From assembly GCA_002007465.1 (NCBI GenBank), contig LNAC01000339.1, forward strand, positions 62,001 to 126,000: DNA of 64,000 bases, read 5' to 3'. The notes under the pieces are model-generated. The model was not told the origin of the DNA, did not search any database, and saw only the letters and a list, made by a program, of their open reading frames with translations. Source of the stretch: Ailurus styani. Its lineage: Eukaryota; Chordata; Mammalia; Carnivora; Ailuridae. The stretch's first letter is position 1. Each line of letters begins with the position of its first letter. This document shows positions 35,119 to 48,429 of the stretch, one piece after another. The translations under genes were made by a program, and so were the position numbers.

Positions 35119-38100
35119 AATAATATAACAATTTGCCATGATAAAGGGATATTCTACAAAAAAACAAACTTATTTCCAGAATGCGTGTGTCACTATGTCC
35201 CTGTGAATTTTGTATGTATATACGTTTGTGTGTATATGTCTGTGTGTGTTTTTCTTTGGTGAGTAATGCATCAAAAAACCACCTTGAAAATTTCTAAAAA
35301 TGGTAGACTTCTTGGATTCACCTGTGTGGTTCCCTTAACAAAACAAAACAAAGCAAAGAAAGAAAGAAAAAGAAAAGGAAAAAAAAAAAAAACAAATAAA
35401 TCCTTCCAGAATCAGAAAGTATAGGCTCCTTGAGCAAGCTGAATTGCCAAAGTCACTGACAATACTATCTATCATTCGGAATAGTTGTAGGAAAGATACA
35501 GTTTGGCATATTTAACAATCACACCAGAGATCAGTGCTCCTCTACACTGAGCAAACCACAGTGAAGAGAGGGAAAAAAGAAAGGGTAATTAGACACACGG
35601 TTTTTAGAACAGTACCTAATATGTATCTCCCAAAGAGAAGCACACTCGTTGATATTACAGCTATGAGGTTGAAAAAAAAGATACGAATACAAATACAGAT
35701 TTTATGTGGATATGCACAAACCTTACAAGTAGTTTTGAAAGGAACTGAAATAACAGAGCTGGAAAAAAAAAAAGGTGAGGATAGTGCTCTAGAGTGACTG
35801 AACCAAGACTGTTGGTGAGGTAATAGAATCACCCTCACTTATAACCCCAACTACAAAATACACAGAAGCCCTTGCCCTAGTAATGGACCAGCATCTCCTA
35901 CCAAATGCTCAACAACCACACTACATGACATTTAGATAGGGTTATCATAGATCAAAGATTTCCCAGGTTTGTGTTCTGATTTATAGATGTTGTCCCCAAG
36001 AAATAACATTAGCAAATCTTTTAGCTGACAAAGTATATCCTGATTTAGATGATAAAGTACATGATCCCTCTACATTTAAAATAAAAGGCAGAAGTGACTG
36101 GATCTGATGCTAGATTTTTCTCAGGCTGGATCTAGAAACTTGATTTCTCTAACCCATCTGGGTTTCTTGGAACATTCAGGGTTGAGCAGATACAATAATT
36201 GTTTAGATGGGACAGCAGGAATTTAGACAATATACTAATCTTTAGTCTAAGAGTCTCAATGTATTACAATTCTTTCTCACTGGGCCTAATAAGTGTCTCT
36301 ATTATCTCACATTCATGGAAATAAAAACCTAGGACTTAGTTCTTTTATTAGACAGTCATATGCTTCCATGGAAGCCTACAGACTCCGTTCCTTTATAATT
36401 ACCATTCAATTTCCACACAATATGGATTCTATGTAGAAATTCATCCCTACTTCTTAATAAAGTTTCCATAATTTCCTAATATTTTCCTAACTCCTGCAGC
36501 CAAAGTGAGGGAAAAAATACATTCCATCTGCACCAACTACTTTTTCGGGTCTGAGACAGAACAGGGCAGAAAGCTCGTTTGAGAATCAGGAGTGTCTAAC
36601 TCTGGCTTTCTTATTACCTTGAAAATCATTAAATTATGTAGGGCTATATATTTCTGATTTTTGCAATGATAAAGTTATAGTACTTATCTTTGAAGAACCT
36701 TTTTGTTCAAAAATGATATAACTCTTGGACTATGATATACCAGAACTGACTACATCAGCCAAATTTAATTCTAAACTTCTTTTTCATTAAGTCGACATAA
36801 GTAATTGCCTAGGAAAGTTTTCCCTATAAGGCAGATGTAAATGAAATCAAACTCCAACATTTGCCATCTGGATGACCTTGGACATGTCTATTGCTGGACA
36901 TTTAAAAATCTCCCAGCCCTAGATTTTGCATCTTCAAAATGAGAGAGCTGGAAGGATGACATAGTTTTCTAAAATGAAGAATCTATTGCTTAGTGAAGAA
37001 TTTATTTCTTAGAAAAACAAGAATTTTGTCTTTTTCCCTATCCTCTGTGAACACTTCTTTCATGTTCCTCTGTCAGGATAAAAGCTTTTGCCCTAAGTAT
37101 GATAGGTTATGGCTTTTAAGAAAGTATAGACAAGAGAAGTCAATTATGGGTTTAAGCTTTGATAATAACTCCAAGTTTTTACAGACAACTGGATGATTTC
37201 TCCCCTTTTCCACTCTCTTTGTTTGGATGCAGCCTATAAGAGAAAATTCACTTTCAGCCAGTTGCACTTAATGAAAAGAGTCTAGGAAAAATCCCACATG
37301 CTCTGAGCCAGCTGCAGAGAGGCCTGAGTGGTTCCGCAGTCGCCTGAGTGGTTCCTTAATGACAACAGCCCCTGGAATGCAGGAGTGTGCCCACCGATCT
37401 CACTTCAGATGATCCCAGTAATCTTGTGAGACTGTGAAAATAGCAGGTCAGACACTATACTTGAACTGTTCAGCTCTTGGCCTAGGGGCTAACCTGTGTT
37501 TCTCCTCCTGTCAGGAAGGGAGTTGCAAAAGCCAGCCAATCCTGGAAACTTCCTCAGGTTCTCCTACCATGAGAATTGGTCCAGTACACATTACGGAGGT
37601 CATCCAAGGCTATAAATTTGCTCTGAGAAAAAGTAGTATTTTTTTTCAACACACTGCAAAGTTAAACTGTCAATTAATACATGCACCAGCTTCAAAATAA
37701 AGCATCATCTAACCATAAAACAGCCTATAAATGAGTATTGTTCTTTCTTTGTAGTGAGGTGATTAGAAATAATTATTTCACACATATGCTATGTTTTATA
37801 GCCTATTAAATAAAGCTTATATGTCATGTTCAACTTTATGTTTCTTCCTCTCCCAATTTATATTTTCCTAAATATATAAGCATAGTTTTGTTGTTTGCAG
37901 ATGAAACATTCTTCTAAAGAATGTCTTTGTGTTCTATACCTGTGTGTATGGTATTTCTTTCCTTCATATCAGTTAACTGGATTGTTGCCACTTCGTTAGC
38001 CAGCTCTCAATCAAGCAAGGCGAACACATAAATTGAGAGATTGCTGCATATGGCAGACAGTACTGAGTAACTCTGCAGGGAATACTTTCTGCCAATTTTG

Positions 38101-38860
38101 GGTTCTAAATCTGTTTTATCTTCACATTAGTGTCCTCAACTGAGAAGAGAATTCCAGCTTCATTCAAAACAGTAAGCCTTGTTTTCCTGTTGGAATGAGG
38201 ATGTATTCCTGAAACTGCATGCCCGGAGCAGTAAACCAGTCGCTGTGGAATGAAGTATCAGACTGAAATGCCTAACGCAGCAATTGTTTAGTCAGTATTA
38301 GGAAACGGTTTGGCTTTACATTTGAAAGTCTGGCATTTAACTTATGATTCTGTCAATATACACTAAAGGCCACAGAAAAAGGGCTATGATGAATCTGCTA
38401 TCAACCTAATTCTGGACAGTTGTGTGTTTTGTTCTACTGAGTTGCTGTATATTCATTTTAATAAGATTGGCTAGATTCAAAAGAAAGTGTGAAGTCCAGT
38501 TCCTAAATAAAATAGATACACCCAACAGGAAAATCATGTGAGAAGGGCTTGAATACAAAGGTTATCAGTGATTACAGCAACCAAAAGCAGTGTGTGTATT
38601 AAAGAAACTGTTTAGTTCTTTATGGACTTGTCCTTTTAAAAATATTTATTGTGCATCTTTCTGGGCAACACAGCACCCTACATGCTAAAGAAGCCACAGG
38701 TGGGTATTGCATAGGCTTTGTGCCATGAGAATAAAATCTACTGGAATGGGTAAACATCTAAATATAATAGAAGGAACTATAAGTTACTCTTACTCCATAA
38801 ATACATTATAAGGACACGTTAAAGTCAGTACAATGCTGTGTCATCCCTCATGCTTCCTCA
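35119..38860. other. Mostly repeat-free intergenic stretch
   Basis: 3.7 kb with no recognised transposon. It holds an A/AAAG-rich tract at about 35338-35393 and a GT-rich patch at about 35205-35255. The part from about 37200 to 38300 is less AT-rich and contains a 14-bp direct repeat gcctgagtggttcc at 37322-37335 and 37342-37355. The 88-codon frame at 37434-37700 has no recognisable domain. Confidence 0.5.
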
Positions 38861-39659
38861 TCTTAGGTTGTCCCCAAAATAAGGATTTGAGTGCAAGTAG
38901 TTTATTTGAATGTTAATCTTAGAAAGCACTGGTAGGAGAATGAAGAAGTGAGATAAGAAAGGAAAGGAAGCCAGTTCTGACTTCATTAAATGAACAGGTT
39001 ACTTCCATGGCAACCTGGCACATGACCACTGGAGATGCAGGGAGATTGCCTAGGACACACCTCTGAATTATCCTGCTAAAAGAGTAAGGAGAACCAGCTC
39101 TTGATCCGCTAATTCCTCCCTTGACATTGTTTGAGGGCTACTACAGGCTACTCTAATTCCTCAAAACTTCCAACCTACCCCGAGTATGGATCAAGCACAT
39201 TTTTGTGGCCACATCTCAGATAGAGATTCACGTCCAGACCACAGTTTCTAGGAAGAAGCTATAAATACATCTGGGAATGGTGAGTGCCAAGAGGATATCT
39301 TTGGGGCAGTGACTATGTCTACTCACTCCCTTTGCTGTAGATCTTCCATAGCTTTAAGCACACTGCAAGCATTCTGGGAATACCCATTTGTGTGAGAAAT
39401 AGTATACATTCTGAGCTCTATTCCATTTTCCATTCTGGCACTAAGTTAATGGAATATTTCCTTTTTAATCCCTACCTATTTATTTATCACTTGTTATTAT
39501 GCAAGAGAAGTATTGTAATGGCTTCCTAACTGATTTACCTGCTTCTGGTCTGCACCTACACTAATCCTTTTTATACATTGTTACCAGATTAACAATTCAT
39601 GTCTTCCTTTATGAAGGCATGCTAAAATGTCTTAGTCTAATGTACATAAAGGCTGCCTT
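38861..39659. other. Intergenic stretch with possible old repeats
   Basis: No gene. The segment from about 39500 to 39650 ('aatggcttcctaactgattt' then 'cacctacactaatccttt') resembles sense L2 3' sequence. The rest is unassigned. Confidence 0.4.
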
Positions 39660-39855
39660 TTGTATTCTGTAGAACTTTTACTTCATTATTTTGTTTAATC
39701 TTCACAATTTTGTAAATATTATTAACTTAATTTTGAGAAAATAACTAAAGAGTTTGTGATATTTTTCACAAAGAATTGAAGTGAATTCCTTATACCTTAC
39801 ACTAAGAATAGGAGTTGGAATTTGAACCCAAGTGTGCTGTTATCTTCGAGGTACA
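39660..39855 (-). mobile_element. MIR relic
   Basis: Antisense MIR pattern: 'ttgtttaatcttcacaattt', a diverged core, then 'gaatttgaacccaagtgtgc'. Confidence 0.65.
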
Positions 39856-40058
39856 TTCCATTTATCCATTTTTCAGTGTGTTTCCGTCTTACTATGTCCC
39901 CAACAAGGCCAACTTAGACTCCTTGGCTTATACTTGGTAATGGAAGAAACCCACAAGAGATAGAGGTTTCCACAGTTTTGTAAACACAGGATACCACTGG
40001 AAATAATACATCATTTTGGTATTAATGTCATCACATATGATTTATGATTTAACATTTA

Positions 40059-40084
40059 CTCTCTCTCTCTCTCTCTCTCTCTCT

Positions 40085-40139
<55 letters not shown>
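40059..40139. repeat. Compound (CT)n(CA)27 microsatellite
   Basis: CT repeats at 40059-40085 pass directly into 27 uninterrupted CA units at 40086-40139. Confidence 0.98.
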
Positions 40140-40143
<4 letters not shown>

Positions 40144-42659
40144 TCAATGCGGTGCTTCATAATGTGCAGGGTTTATAAAACAGTCTTTTCTATCACACAA
40201 ACACCAAATATATAAGATGAGATTTTCTATCTCAATATTAGCTTATCTCTGTCTCAGAATAAAACCTATTCTACGAGTTTCAAGACCATATCAACTTGCC
40301 AAAGAGATGGGCAAGAACATAACTGTTTTACTGCTGTTATCTGACCAACCATCTCCAGCCTGTCAGAGAACTTGGAAAAGCCAAGAGGTAAGTTGGGAAT
40401 TAAAGCATTTCTTTGACAAGAGCTATTCTGTGAGTTCCATCTCCCAAGGGGGATTGGGGTAGAATGGCTGTCCTCTGACCTTAATCTTAGTGAAAGGAGC
40501 TTCAAAGAAATAACTCAGCAAGCTTGATTGTATTCCCAGCAGTCTAGTGACACACTGGATGAGGGTCAGTCTTACAAGTGAGAATTTTAAAGGGCAAAAG
40601 GCTGTAGCTGAAGCTGCCTGCTGGGCAGCTAAATGAAAAGCAGGGTATAATTGAAAATAACTGCACTCCTACTGATGGCAGATCAAAGGGGCATATTTCC
40701 TGTACTCTACATAAGAGAATTTGGCCAGAGTTGGTTTAGATCCTGCAAAGAGGGACAAATGGAGGGGCAAGTGGTCCTCAGCAGAAAGAGGTTGAGATAG
40801 TAATTCCAAATGCTTAAGAAATGAGGGAGGAATCTCGAATGGTCAGCTTGAGGAGATACGTACACACATGTCAAGGGAAGTGGAGATGAGAGAGACTCTT
40901 TTAAGGAGAGAATTTCCTAAGTAGCCCTTAAAAGTATCTCTAAGAGAGCTGTAAATGTTTGCTGTATCCTGAGGAAACAAATGCCAAATGAGCTCTATAG
41001 GTAACATATGGAAAACTTACTCTTTTTTACTTTTTTTTTTTACTACAATCAACCCAGAGGCTTTATTATTTTTGTTGTTATAATGGAGTAGACAGAATGA
41101 CTACTAACCTTAAGCTCTTTTTTTTGATAAACATGGTTTGGAAGACTTTAATTTTCTAAGTGACCAAACAAAATCAGAGATCAAGTTCTAGTGGTCAGTT
41201 TGAAGACATTTATGCTCTTATGCTTGTGAAACATATGCACATTTGACATCAATAGATTCTTGAGAAAAATGGTCCTTTGTATATAGATCAATGTCCTAAA
41301 TAATTTCATCTTTAAAGAAGAAACCCAAACTAGCCTGAAAGATTATGATTTCTGACATATAATTGTATGCCACATGGAATGAGATACATTTCAAAGTTTT
41401 TCTTTTTTTAAATATTTTGAGAATGAGAAAATCATGTTAAATTAATAGCATTCATTTAATCTATTTACCAGATAAATGCATATTAGTTATTTTACCATTA
41501 AACCTGAATTATAGAAAAAGGGTATACCTGAATATTGAAGATAAAACTGGTATCAGAATGTTGAAAAAAACTTCCTGTTGTTTCATATAGAACAAAATAT
41601 TCATAGTATATACAACCAGATAGATTAGAGATTTAATCATATAATACGTTCAAACAAAAGTTGAAAACCTCTGATCTGAAATGTCAAAACTTTAAAGATC
41701 AAGACACAAACAAAATGAATGAACAGATGAATGAATGAATCAGTTAATCAATTAATTTAGACCCTGGGTAGGCAGTGAGAGAAAGGACCAAGAGAATATA
41801 TTGCCTCCAAGAAAAATAATGTCACTTATTATTTATATTTAAAGAAAGACTTCTCTAAATAGGGCTATACAAAGAAAGTTGAAACCAAGGAAAACTGAAG
41901 ACAGAACAATCATTAAGTAAGATGGTAGATAAGGGTGCAAGAAAAAAATTAGTTAAGAAATACTAGTTGGGCTTTTATGGTTTAAAGTTGCACTTAAGAG
42001 GATACCACATGTTTTCATGTGTTTGTAATGTAATTTTCTTCAACTGGAATTTTGAATATCATCAGAAAAAAATTAAATACATTGTACTCGACATACATAA
42101 TCAAGACGTGCTCTCACCATCAGCAAGGATACTGCGAAACCACCATTCTGGTTTTCCTGCCCTCGGAATTCTCTCTATGGATTACAGGCCCCTAGATAGG
42201 TTTTGCAATCAATCTTAAATACATTGCCATCCTTGAATTTATCAGTGTCTGCTTACTATTTTAATTTTGTCTCCTTTGGATATGCAATCTGTAGATATTC
42301 CTTCCAAACACTCTTTTAAATACTGTCATGATGGTAGCGACAGTACACAGGAGATCTGTGTAAGAGCTCGTTAGGAAACAAAGTAGACATATTCAAAAAT
42401 ACAGTAGGAGCAGATGAGATATGAGAATTCATGTGATCGTAACTTGTTTTTGTCACTAACAAGGTATTTGTCACATGACTGCAGTACCTGTTTTGAAGTG
42501 GGATGTTAAAAGACATATGGCATACAGTGAGAAGCAAGTGTCCTTATGGTAAACTCTTCCCATCATTTTCTAATGACAAGGAGAATATCATTAAGGGTAA
42601 ACTATTCAGGTCACTTTTGAAAAGACTTCACTACAAAGGAAAGTGAGTTAAGAAAAATC
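40140..42659. other. Intergenic stretch without recognised genes
   Basis: No clear transposon. Short frames at 40217-40462 (plus), 40266-40505 (minus) and 41967-42218 (plus) lack domains. A donor-like GAGGTAAGT occurs at about 40386-40394, but no exon can be supported. Confidence 0.5.
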
Positions 42660-43260
42660 ATTCCATCTACCTCTTGCTAGAACTACTATAGTCGTCTCAT
42701 AGGGCAACTCACACTCTTGTTCCTTGAAATCATTTTTTCATATTGCAACCAGAGTGACCTTATGAAAGCACAATGTTAATATGATACTCATTTACTGAAA
42801 TTCCTTCTGTGGCTTTTCATTACCCCTAGAAAACTATTTTTTTAATTTAAGAAAATAAAGGTTTAAGTCCCATAATAAGAAGATTTGCCCAGTCTATCTC
42901 CTGTGAGTCTCCAATCTCACGTCATTCTGTGTCCTGTACTCATTCCATCCCAGTCCTAAAGACTTGTTTTAGTACCCGCCTCATTTTGGTTACTCCTGGA
43001 ATTCAGTTCTTTCTCTTTTGAACTCTTTTACTTCCTGTTTTGCCTAATTTATGATTATTCGTCCTTAATATTTATTTGTCTTTGCCATAAGAATGTTTTC
43101 TTGGATAAGCTCCTCAGATAAAATCTGCCTGTTACACAATTCCTTAGCAATACACATTTCTTTTTCAGACTCCAATTTTAAACATTCAGAGGTTTTTACT
43201 TAATGTTTATTTACTGCCCTTTGCAAGAGGGTAGTCTCCATGAGGACAAAGGGGGAGGAA
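42660..43260 (+). mobile_element. L2 LINE relic
   Basis: Ordered sense L2 3' landmarks: 'gcaaccagagtgaccttatg', 'gaaattccttctgtggcttt', 'cccagtctatctcctgtgag' and 'gggtagtctccatgaggaca'. Confidence 0.75.
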
Positions 43261-44370
43261 ATCTGTACTTGCTCAGTGTTATAGTGCTAGTGCTCAACTA
43301 GCTAAAATTAAGAATTCAGAGGAGAGTGATAGTTACTTTAAAATTCAAAAATCTTAGGAGACTACTTATAGTGAGGACAAATCAAAAGATATCAGTGTAA
43401 TGTGTGCTTCCTACTCCTAGCTGAGTCTACAAACCTATTTGGGAAGCAAGAACTGTGCACACGAATGATTAGTTAAGTGTGAAAAAGTACATTGCATAGA
43501 TTAATAGCATAGTAGTGGTAATATATAGTTTTAAAAAGATTGCAATTTATCTTAATGTTAAATAAATTTTAATATATTTTATAGTTACATTTTAAAGTTA
43601 TAAAATATAGTTTATAAATTACATTTATATTTCAGATCTACATGTTTTGAATTATGTTTAAATAACATGCATTAAATATATCTAGTATTAATATTAATGT
43701 GTTAATATATATATTGGTTACTCCAAAATACTCAATAGACAAAAAACTAAGGCTTAGAGAGACTAACTTCTCCAAAATCCAAAAGCATTGTGACAGTAAT
43801 ACAAGGAAATGAACAGCAAAACAAAGAGAAGTGTTCTGACACCAAAACTAGAATTTATAATTTCCCTAAAAATTAAAAATATAGGCGAATAAAAGCATAC
43901 TTGTCTTATTTGTGATAGTATTTAATACATCTGACACAGCAGATTTTTTACCTTTTCAATAACCTAATTGTGCTTATTTTGAGGATTTTAAGCAAAAGAA
44001 CTGTAAGATTGCATTTTAAATACTATAGGAAAGATGTGGAAGACAGTTTGAAAGAAGACAAGATCTGTTGACAGGGAAGTCACAGGTTTTTGGGTTCTGT
44101 TTTGTTTTGTTTACATTAATAGATTTCAATTTTAGGTTTACAGAAAGTGGAGAAGTACAGAATTCCCATATATCCACCCCTTCAGTTTCCTCTATTAACA
44201 TCTTGCATTGATGTGGTACATTTGTTAGAATTGATTGGCCAATATGAATACATTATTGTTACCCCAAGTCCATAGTTTTGATTAGGATTTACTCTGTAGT
44301 ATATATTCTATAAGTTTTATCAAATGTATAATGTCACTCATCTTACTACATGGAATAGTTTCACTACTTT
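43261..44370. other. AT-rich intergenic stretch
   Basis: No gene. A weak antisense MIR-like core ('aaactaaggcttagagagac') is at about 43745-43830, and a very AT-rich tract at about 43550-43720. Confidence 0.45.
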
Positions 44371-44383
44371 AAAGTATATTGTG

Positions 44384-44578
44384 GGGCGCCTGGGTGGCTC
44401 AGTGGGTTAAAGCAATCTGCCTTTGGCTCAGTTCATGATCTCAGTGTCCTGGGATCGAGGCCCGCATCGGGCTCTCTGCTCAGTGGGGAGCCTGCTTCCT
44501 CCTCTCTCTCTGCCTGCCTCTCTGCCTACTTGTGATCTCTCTCTGTCAAATAAATAAATGAAAAATCTAAAAAAAAAA
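44384..44578 (+). mobile_element. CAN-SINE, younger mustelid-like type
   Basis: Sense copy starting gggcgcctgggtggctcagt. The 13-bp target-site duplication aaagtatattgtg is perfect at 44371-44383 and 44579-44591. Confidence 0.98.
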
Positions 44579-44649
44579 AAAGTATATTGTGTTTCACCTG
44601 TTCTTCCCTCTCCCTCCACCACCCCAAATCCTTGGCAATAACTGATCTT

Positions 44650-45015
44650 TTTACTATTTCATTCATTCATTTAATACAATTTATAGAATATCATTCTATT
44701 TAGGTAATAGTATAGGTGCAAAGGATGCAATGCTGAAAAAATACACTGGCTCCTAATTTCCATGAACTCTCTTCTATCGCTGGGAGATGAGGAAAAAAAG
44801 ATAAATGAAAAATATAATATTTAAAAGAGTTTAAAAATAAAATACCATTATGGGATAAAAAAAAATAAATGACAGATGAGGCACTCGTTGGAGATGTGTG
44901 ACTTGAGATAAGCACTAAATAACAGCAAGTGTATTCTGCAAAGTTCTTAGACTAGTGCATTCCAGACAGAGCAAACACAAAATACAAAGGTTCTGATACA
45001 TCAGAAGGGCTTGGT
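44650..45015 (-). mobile_element. L2 LINE relic
   Basis: Antisense L2 pattern: 'attcattcatttaatacaat', 'caaaggatgcaatgctgaaa', 'gcattccagacagagcaaac' and 'aaatacaaaggttctg'. Confidence 0.6.
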
Positions 45016-45559
45016 CTGTTTTAGTGCCAGAAAAAAATGTCTTCATGAAAAGACAAAGAAACGTTTATCACTTTAGTAGCAACAAGCACTGTCAGCACAC
45101 AGACCACCTCTGTTTCCAAATAAGACACTTTGTAATTCCTCATTTTCCTGAACATCTCAGTGATAGTCAACTGTTACCAACTCTCCTTGAGCTGCTCTCA
45201 CACGCTTCTGGATTTATATTCCCACCTCTCTGGCTTCTCCTGAGATCCTTTTTCTTTTTTTCTCTCCTCTAGCATACACAAAAATGTTGGATTTCTTTTT
45301 TGGAATGAAAAGTTGGCTCTTCTTTTTGTCTCTCCATCTTTCTGTAGATAATCTTATGCAAACCCATGACTTTAAATATGCTACTCACAAAATATTCTTG
45401 TTCAGTTTTTGTTAATCAAACATACACACAGAAATTTTAACTCAAGAATATCAGAGTCATCTTTGGCTCTTTGATTCTTCCCTCTGTTTACCTTCCATAT
45501 CCAACAAATTTCAAGTTCTACATATATTAAAACTTATCACTAATCGGATCACTATTTTA
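45016..45559. other. Intergenic stretch
   Basis: No gene and no confidently assigned repeat. The 82-codon frame at 45024-45272 lacks domains. Confidence 0.45.
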
Positions 45560-45730
45560 CAGTAGTGTAACATTGTGATTAAGAGCATGTTCTGTGATAT
45601 CAAGCTTCCTGATGCCTAATCTGTCCTATTACTAATAGCATGATCTGCAGGAAGTGATCACCTTCCCAAACTGTATCTCTTCATCAATACACTAGTAGCA
45701 ATTCACATGTGAGATGTTCAGCGTGTATAC
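45560..45730 (+). mobile_element. MIR relic
   Basis: Sense MIR: 'cattgtgattaagagcatgt' at the 5' side, then 'cctgatgcctaatctgtcct' and 'ccaaactgtatctcttcatc'. Confidence 0.75.
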
Positions 45731-45919
45731 ATCTTACACTCTGCACAGGAATTAATTGAAATGGACCTAAATGTAAAACACAAAACTATAAACTCCTAGA
45801 ATATACATAGGAGAAAGCAAAGGTGACTTTGGATATGGCTTTTTAGATATAACACCAAGATATAGTCCATAAAAAAACTAATCAATAAACTGGACTTCAT
45901 CAAATTTAATGGAAGTACA

Positions 45920-46200
45920 AACCCCTAGAGGGGAGGTGGGTGGGGGTATGGGTGAAATAAAGGGGACTAAGAGGTAAACTTTCAGTCATAGAATAAGTCA
46001 CAGGGATAAAAGGTACAGCATAGGGAATATAGTCAGTAATAGTGTAATAACAGTTTTTGGTAACATGGTGACTAAACTTACCATGGCAAGCAATAATGTA
46101 CAGAAATATTGAATCAATATGTTCTGTGCCTAAAAAAATACGTTGCATGCCTGAAACTAATACAACATTTTATGTTAGTTTTACTTGAATAAAAAAAATT
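45920..46200 (+). mobile_element. Younger L1 3'UTR nested in the older L1
   Basis: Contains 3'UTR landmarks 'aggggaggtgggtggggg', 'aaaggtacagcatagggaat' and 'gcctgaaactaatacaac', ending in an A-rich tail at about 46190-46200. Older L1 ORF2 sequence is continuous across the insertion. Confidence 0.85.
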
Positions 46201-47224
46201 TCTAAACTGCTCTGTGAAAGACCCTGTCAAGAGGAAAAGATAAGCCACAGAATGAGAGAAAATATTTGCAAACTACATATCTGATTAACGACTGTTCCTC
46301 CAAAATATACAATGAACTCTTAAAATTGAACAATAAGAAAACAAACTGATTTAAAAATGAGCTAAAGATCATAAAAGACACCTGAATAAAGAATATATGC
46401 AGATTGCAAATAGCATATGAAAAAATCTTCCATGTCATATGTCATCAGGGAAATGCAATTAAAACAAGATATCACTTTGCCACTATTAGAATAGCCAAAA
46501 TCTGGAACACTGATAACACCACATGCATGAGGATGTGGAGAAAGAGAAATTTTCATTTATTGCTGATAGGAATGCAAGATGGTTCAGCCACTTCGCAAGG
46601 CAGTTTAGCAGTTTCTTACAAAAGTAAGCCTACTCTTAGCATGTGATAAGACCCAGCAATTGTTCTCCTTGGTATTCATTTGAAACTTATGTCCACATAA
46701 AAACCTGCACACAGATGTTTATAGCAGCTCTATTCATAATTCACAAAACTTGGAAGAAACCAGATGTCCTTCAGTAAATGAATGGATAAATAAATTGTGG
46801 TACATCCAGAAAACAGAACATTAGTGAGTGCTAAAGAAGAACCGGCCATCAAGCCATGGGAAACATGGAGGAAACTGAAATTCATATTACTAAGTGGAAG
46901 AAGCCAATCTGAAATGGCTAAACATTTTAAGATTGCAACAACATGACATTCATCAAAAGGCAAAACTAACTCTGGAGACGACAAAAAAGATCTGTGGTAG
47001 AAGGTCAGAGAGATGTCTAGGGATAGAATGCCAGTTTTAGGGTAGAAGCCCAGAGAGATGAATAGGCAGAGCACAGAGGAAAATACTTCATATCATTCAA
47101 TAATGATGGATAAATTTTATTATACATCTGTTCAGCCTCAGAATGCACAACACCAAGAGTGATTCCTAAGGTAAACTATGGAATTTGGGTGATTATGATG
47201 TCAATTTAGGTTCATTCTTGGTAT

Positions 47225-47383
47225 TTTATATATATATATACACACACACACACACATATATATACATACACATACACACACTCACACACACACACACACA
47301 TATATATATACATACACATACACACATACACACACACATATATATACATACACACACACACTCACACTCACACACACACCCCA
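47225..47383. repeat. Compound (TA)n(CA)n microsatellite
   Basis: Several alternating blocks of TATATA, CACACA and CATACA over about 160 bases inside the L1 3'UTR. The 85-codon frame here only encodes repetitive Tyr/Ile/His/Thr. Confidence 0.95.
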
Positions 47384-47639
47384 TTCTGGTGAGTGGTATT
47401 CATAATGATGGAGGGTATGCACTTGGGGGAGTAGGGGTGTAAGGGTAATGTATGTACCTTCCTCTCAGTTTTGTTATAAGCCTAATACTGCTCAAAATAA
47501 ATAATAATAAAATTAAAAAATAAAATCCACAAGCTTCAAAGGAAAAAACATGTCTGGACAGGATGGTACATCATAAACTCTTATTAAACATTAGCTGTTA
47601 TAATTGTTTTCACAGTCATTATTATTATCACTCCATGGC

Positions 47640-48350
47640 CAATGTTACAACCCTAGCCCACATCACTAGCCTCATCCTCTACAATGTCACTTAACTGCTT
47701 TCTCGCCTTTCCCTGTTGCCCCTTTCCTATGCATACCTAATGAGCAGCTGGAATTATTTTTTTAATGAAATTGGAATTGTATTATTCTGATTGAAAATCC
47801 TCTGTGATAGCCTTTTGCACAAAGATTAATTTTGAAAAGTGTTATGTTCTATGATGCTGAATGCAGTCTGGCCCCTGCCCATCTTCCCAACTTCAATGCT
47901 TGAGGCTCTTTGTTATGTCTCATTCACACCCCTTAGCCAAAAGAGGTTTTCTTTTCCTAAATCACGCAAAGCTCTTTCTCCTGATTGGCCTTACCCATCC
48001 CTCCTGCCCATGTCAATCTTTCTGGAATATCCATCCAACCACTCTGCACCTTTGTTGTTTTCTTTCAGACTTCAGCTTAAAAAACACTTTCTCAGAGAGT
48101 CCTTCTCTGACTACTCAATCTGAAAAATTTCTTCTATTCTTTACCCTCATGACTTTTTTCATTTCTGGCATGTATTGTACTTTATAATTAAATACTTGAC
48201 TATGTCTTACCGGCATATTGCCTATTTCCCTCAAGAAGGCAGGGTCTATGACTATGTTGTTAATCACAGTATATCCACAGAGTTGTACAGAATATTAGCA
48301 CATGGTCCAAGGTGAATAAAATATTTGTTAAATAAATAAATGAAAAGTGC
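47640..48350 (+). mobile_element. L2 LINE 3' end
   Basis: Long sense L2 match in order: 'gcagtctggcccctgcccat', 'gaggctctttgttatgtctc', 'ctttcagacttcagcttaaa', 'gagagtccttctctgactac', 'aagaaggcagggtctatgac' and the end 'ggtgaataaaatatttgtta'. The two overlapping open frames at 47839-48187 lie inside this repeat and are not a gene. Confidence 0.85.
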
Positions 48351-48429
48351 TCAAATAATTAATGGAAAGGATATGGAGTTTTATTAAACATTATTGGGAA
48401 AAATTAGAGGTCACATATTCTCAAATATT

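Larger units (their letters stand above)
45741..47515 (+). mobile_element. Degenerate L1 3' end (older L1M-like)
   Basis: ORF2 C-terminal sequence ('aaactcctagaatatacata', 'aaactggacttcatcaaatt') is interrupted at about 45920 and resumes at about 46201 ('aactgctctgtgaaagaccc'). It runs through 'aaaaccagatgtccttcag'-type sequence to a 3'UTR ending 'cctaatactgctcaaaataa'. A compound TA/CA microsatellite lies in the 3'UTR. Frames are broken throughout. Confidence 0.88.

Noticed and set aside
40217..40462. 81-codon frame with a GAGGTAAGT donor-like site
   Set aside because: No acceptor, no partner exon and no recognisable domain; such donor words occur by chance.
47185..47442. 85-codon frame rich in Tyr, Ile, His and Thr
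   Set aside because: It is the translation of a TA/CA microsatellite in an L1 3'UTR.
47839..48187. Overlapping 94- and 108-codon open frames
   Set aside because: They lie within a clear sense L2 3' end; the sequence order matches the repeat and not a gene.
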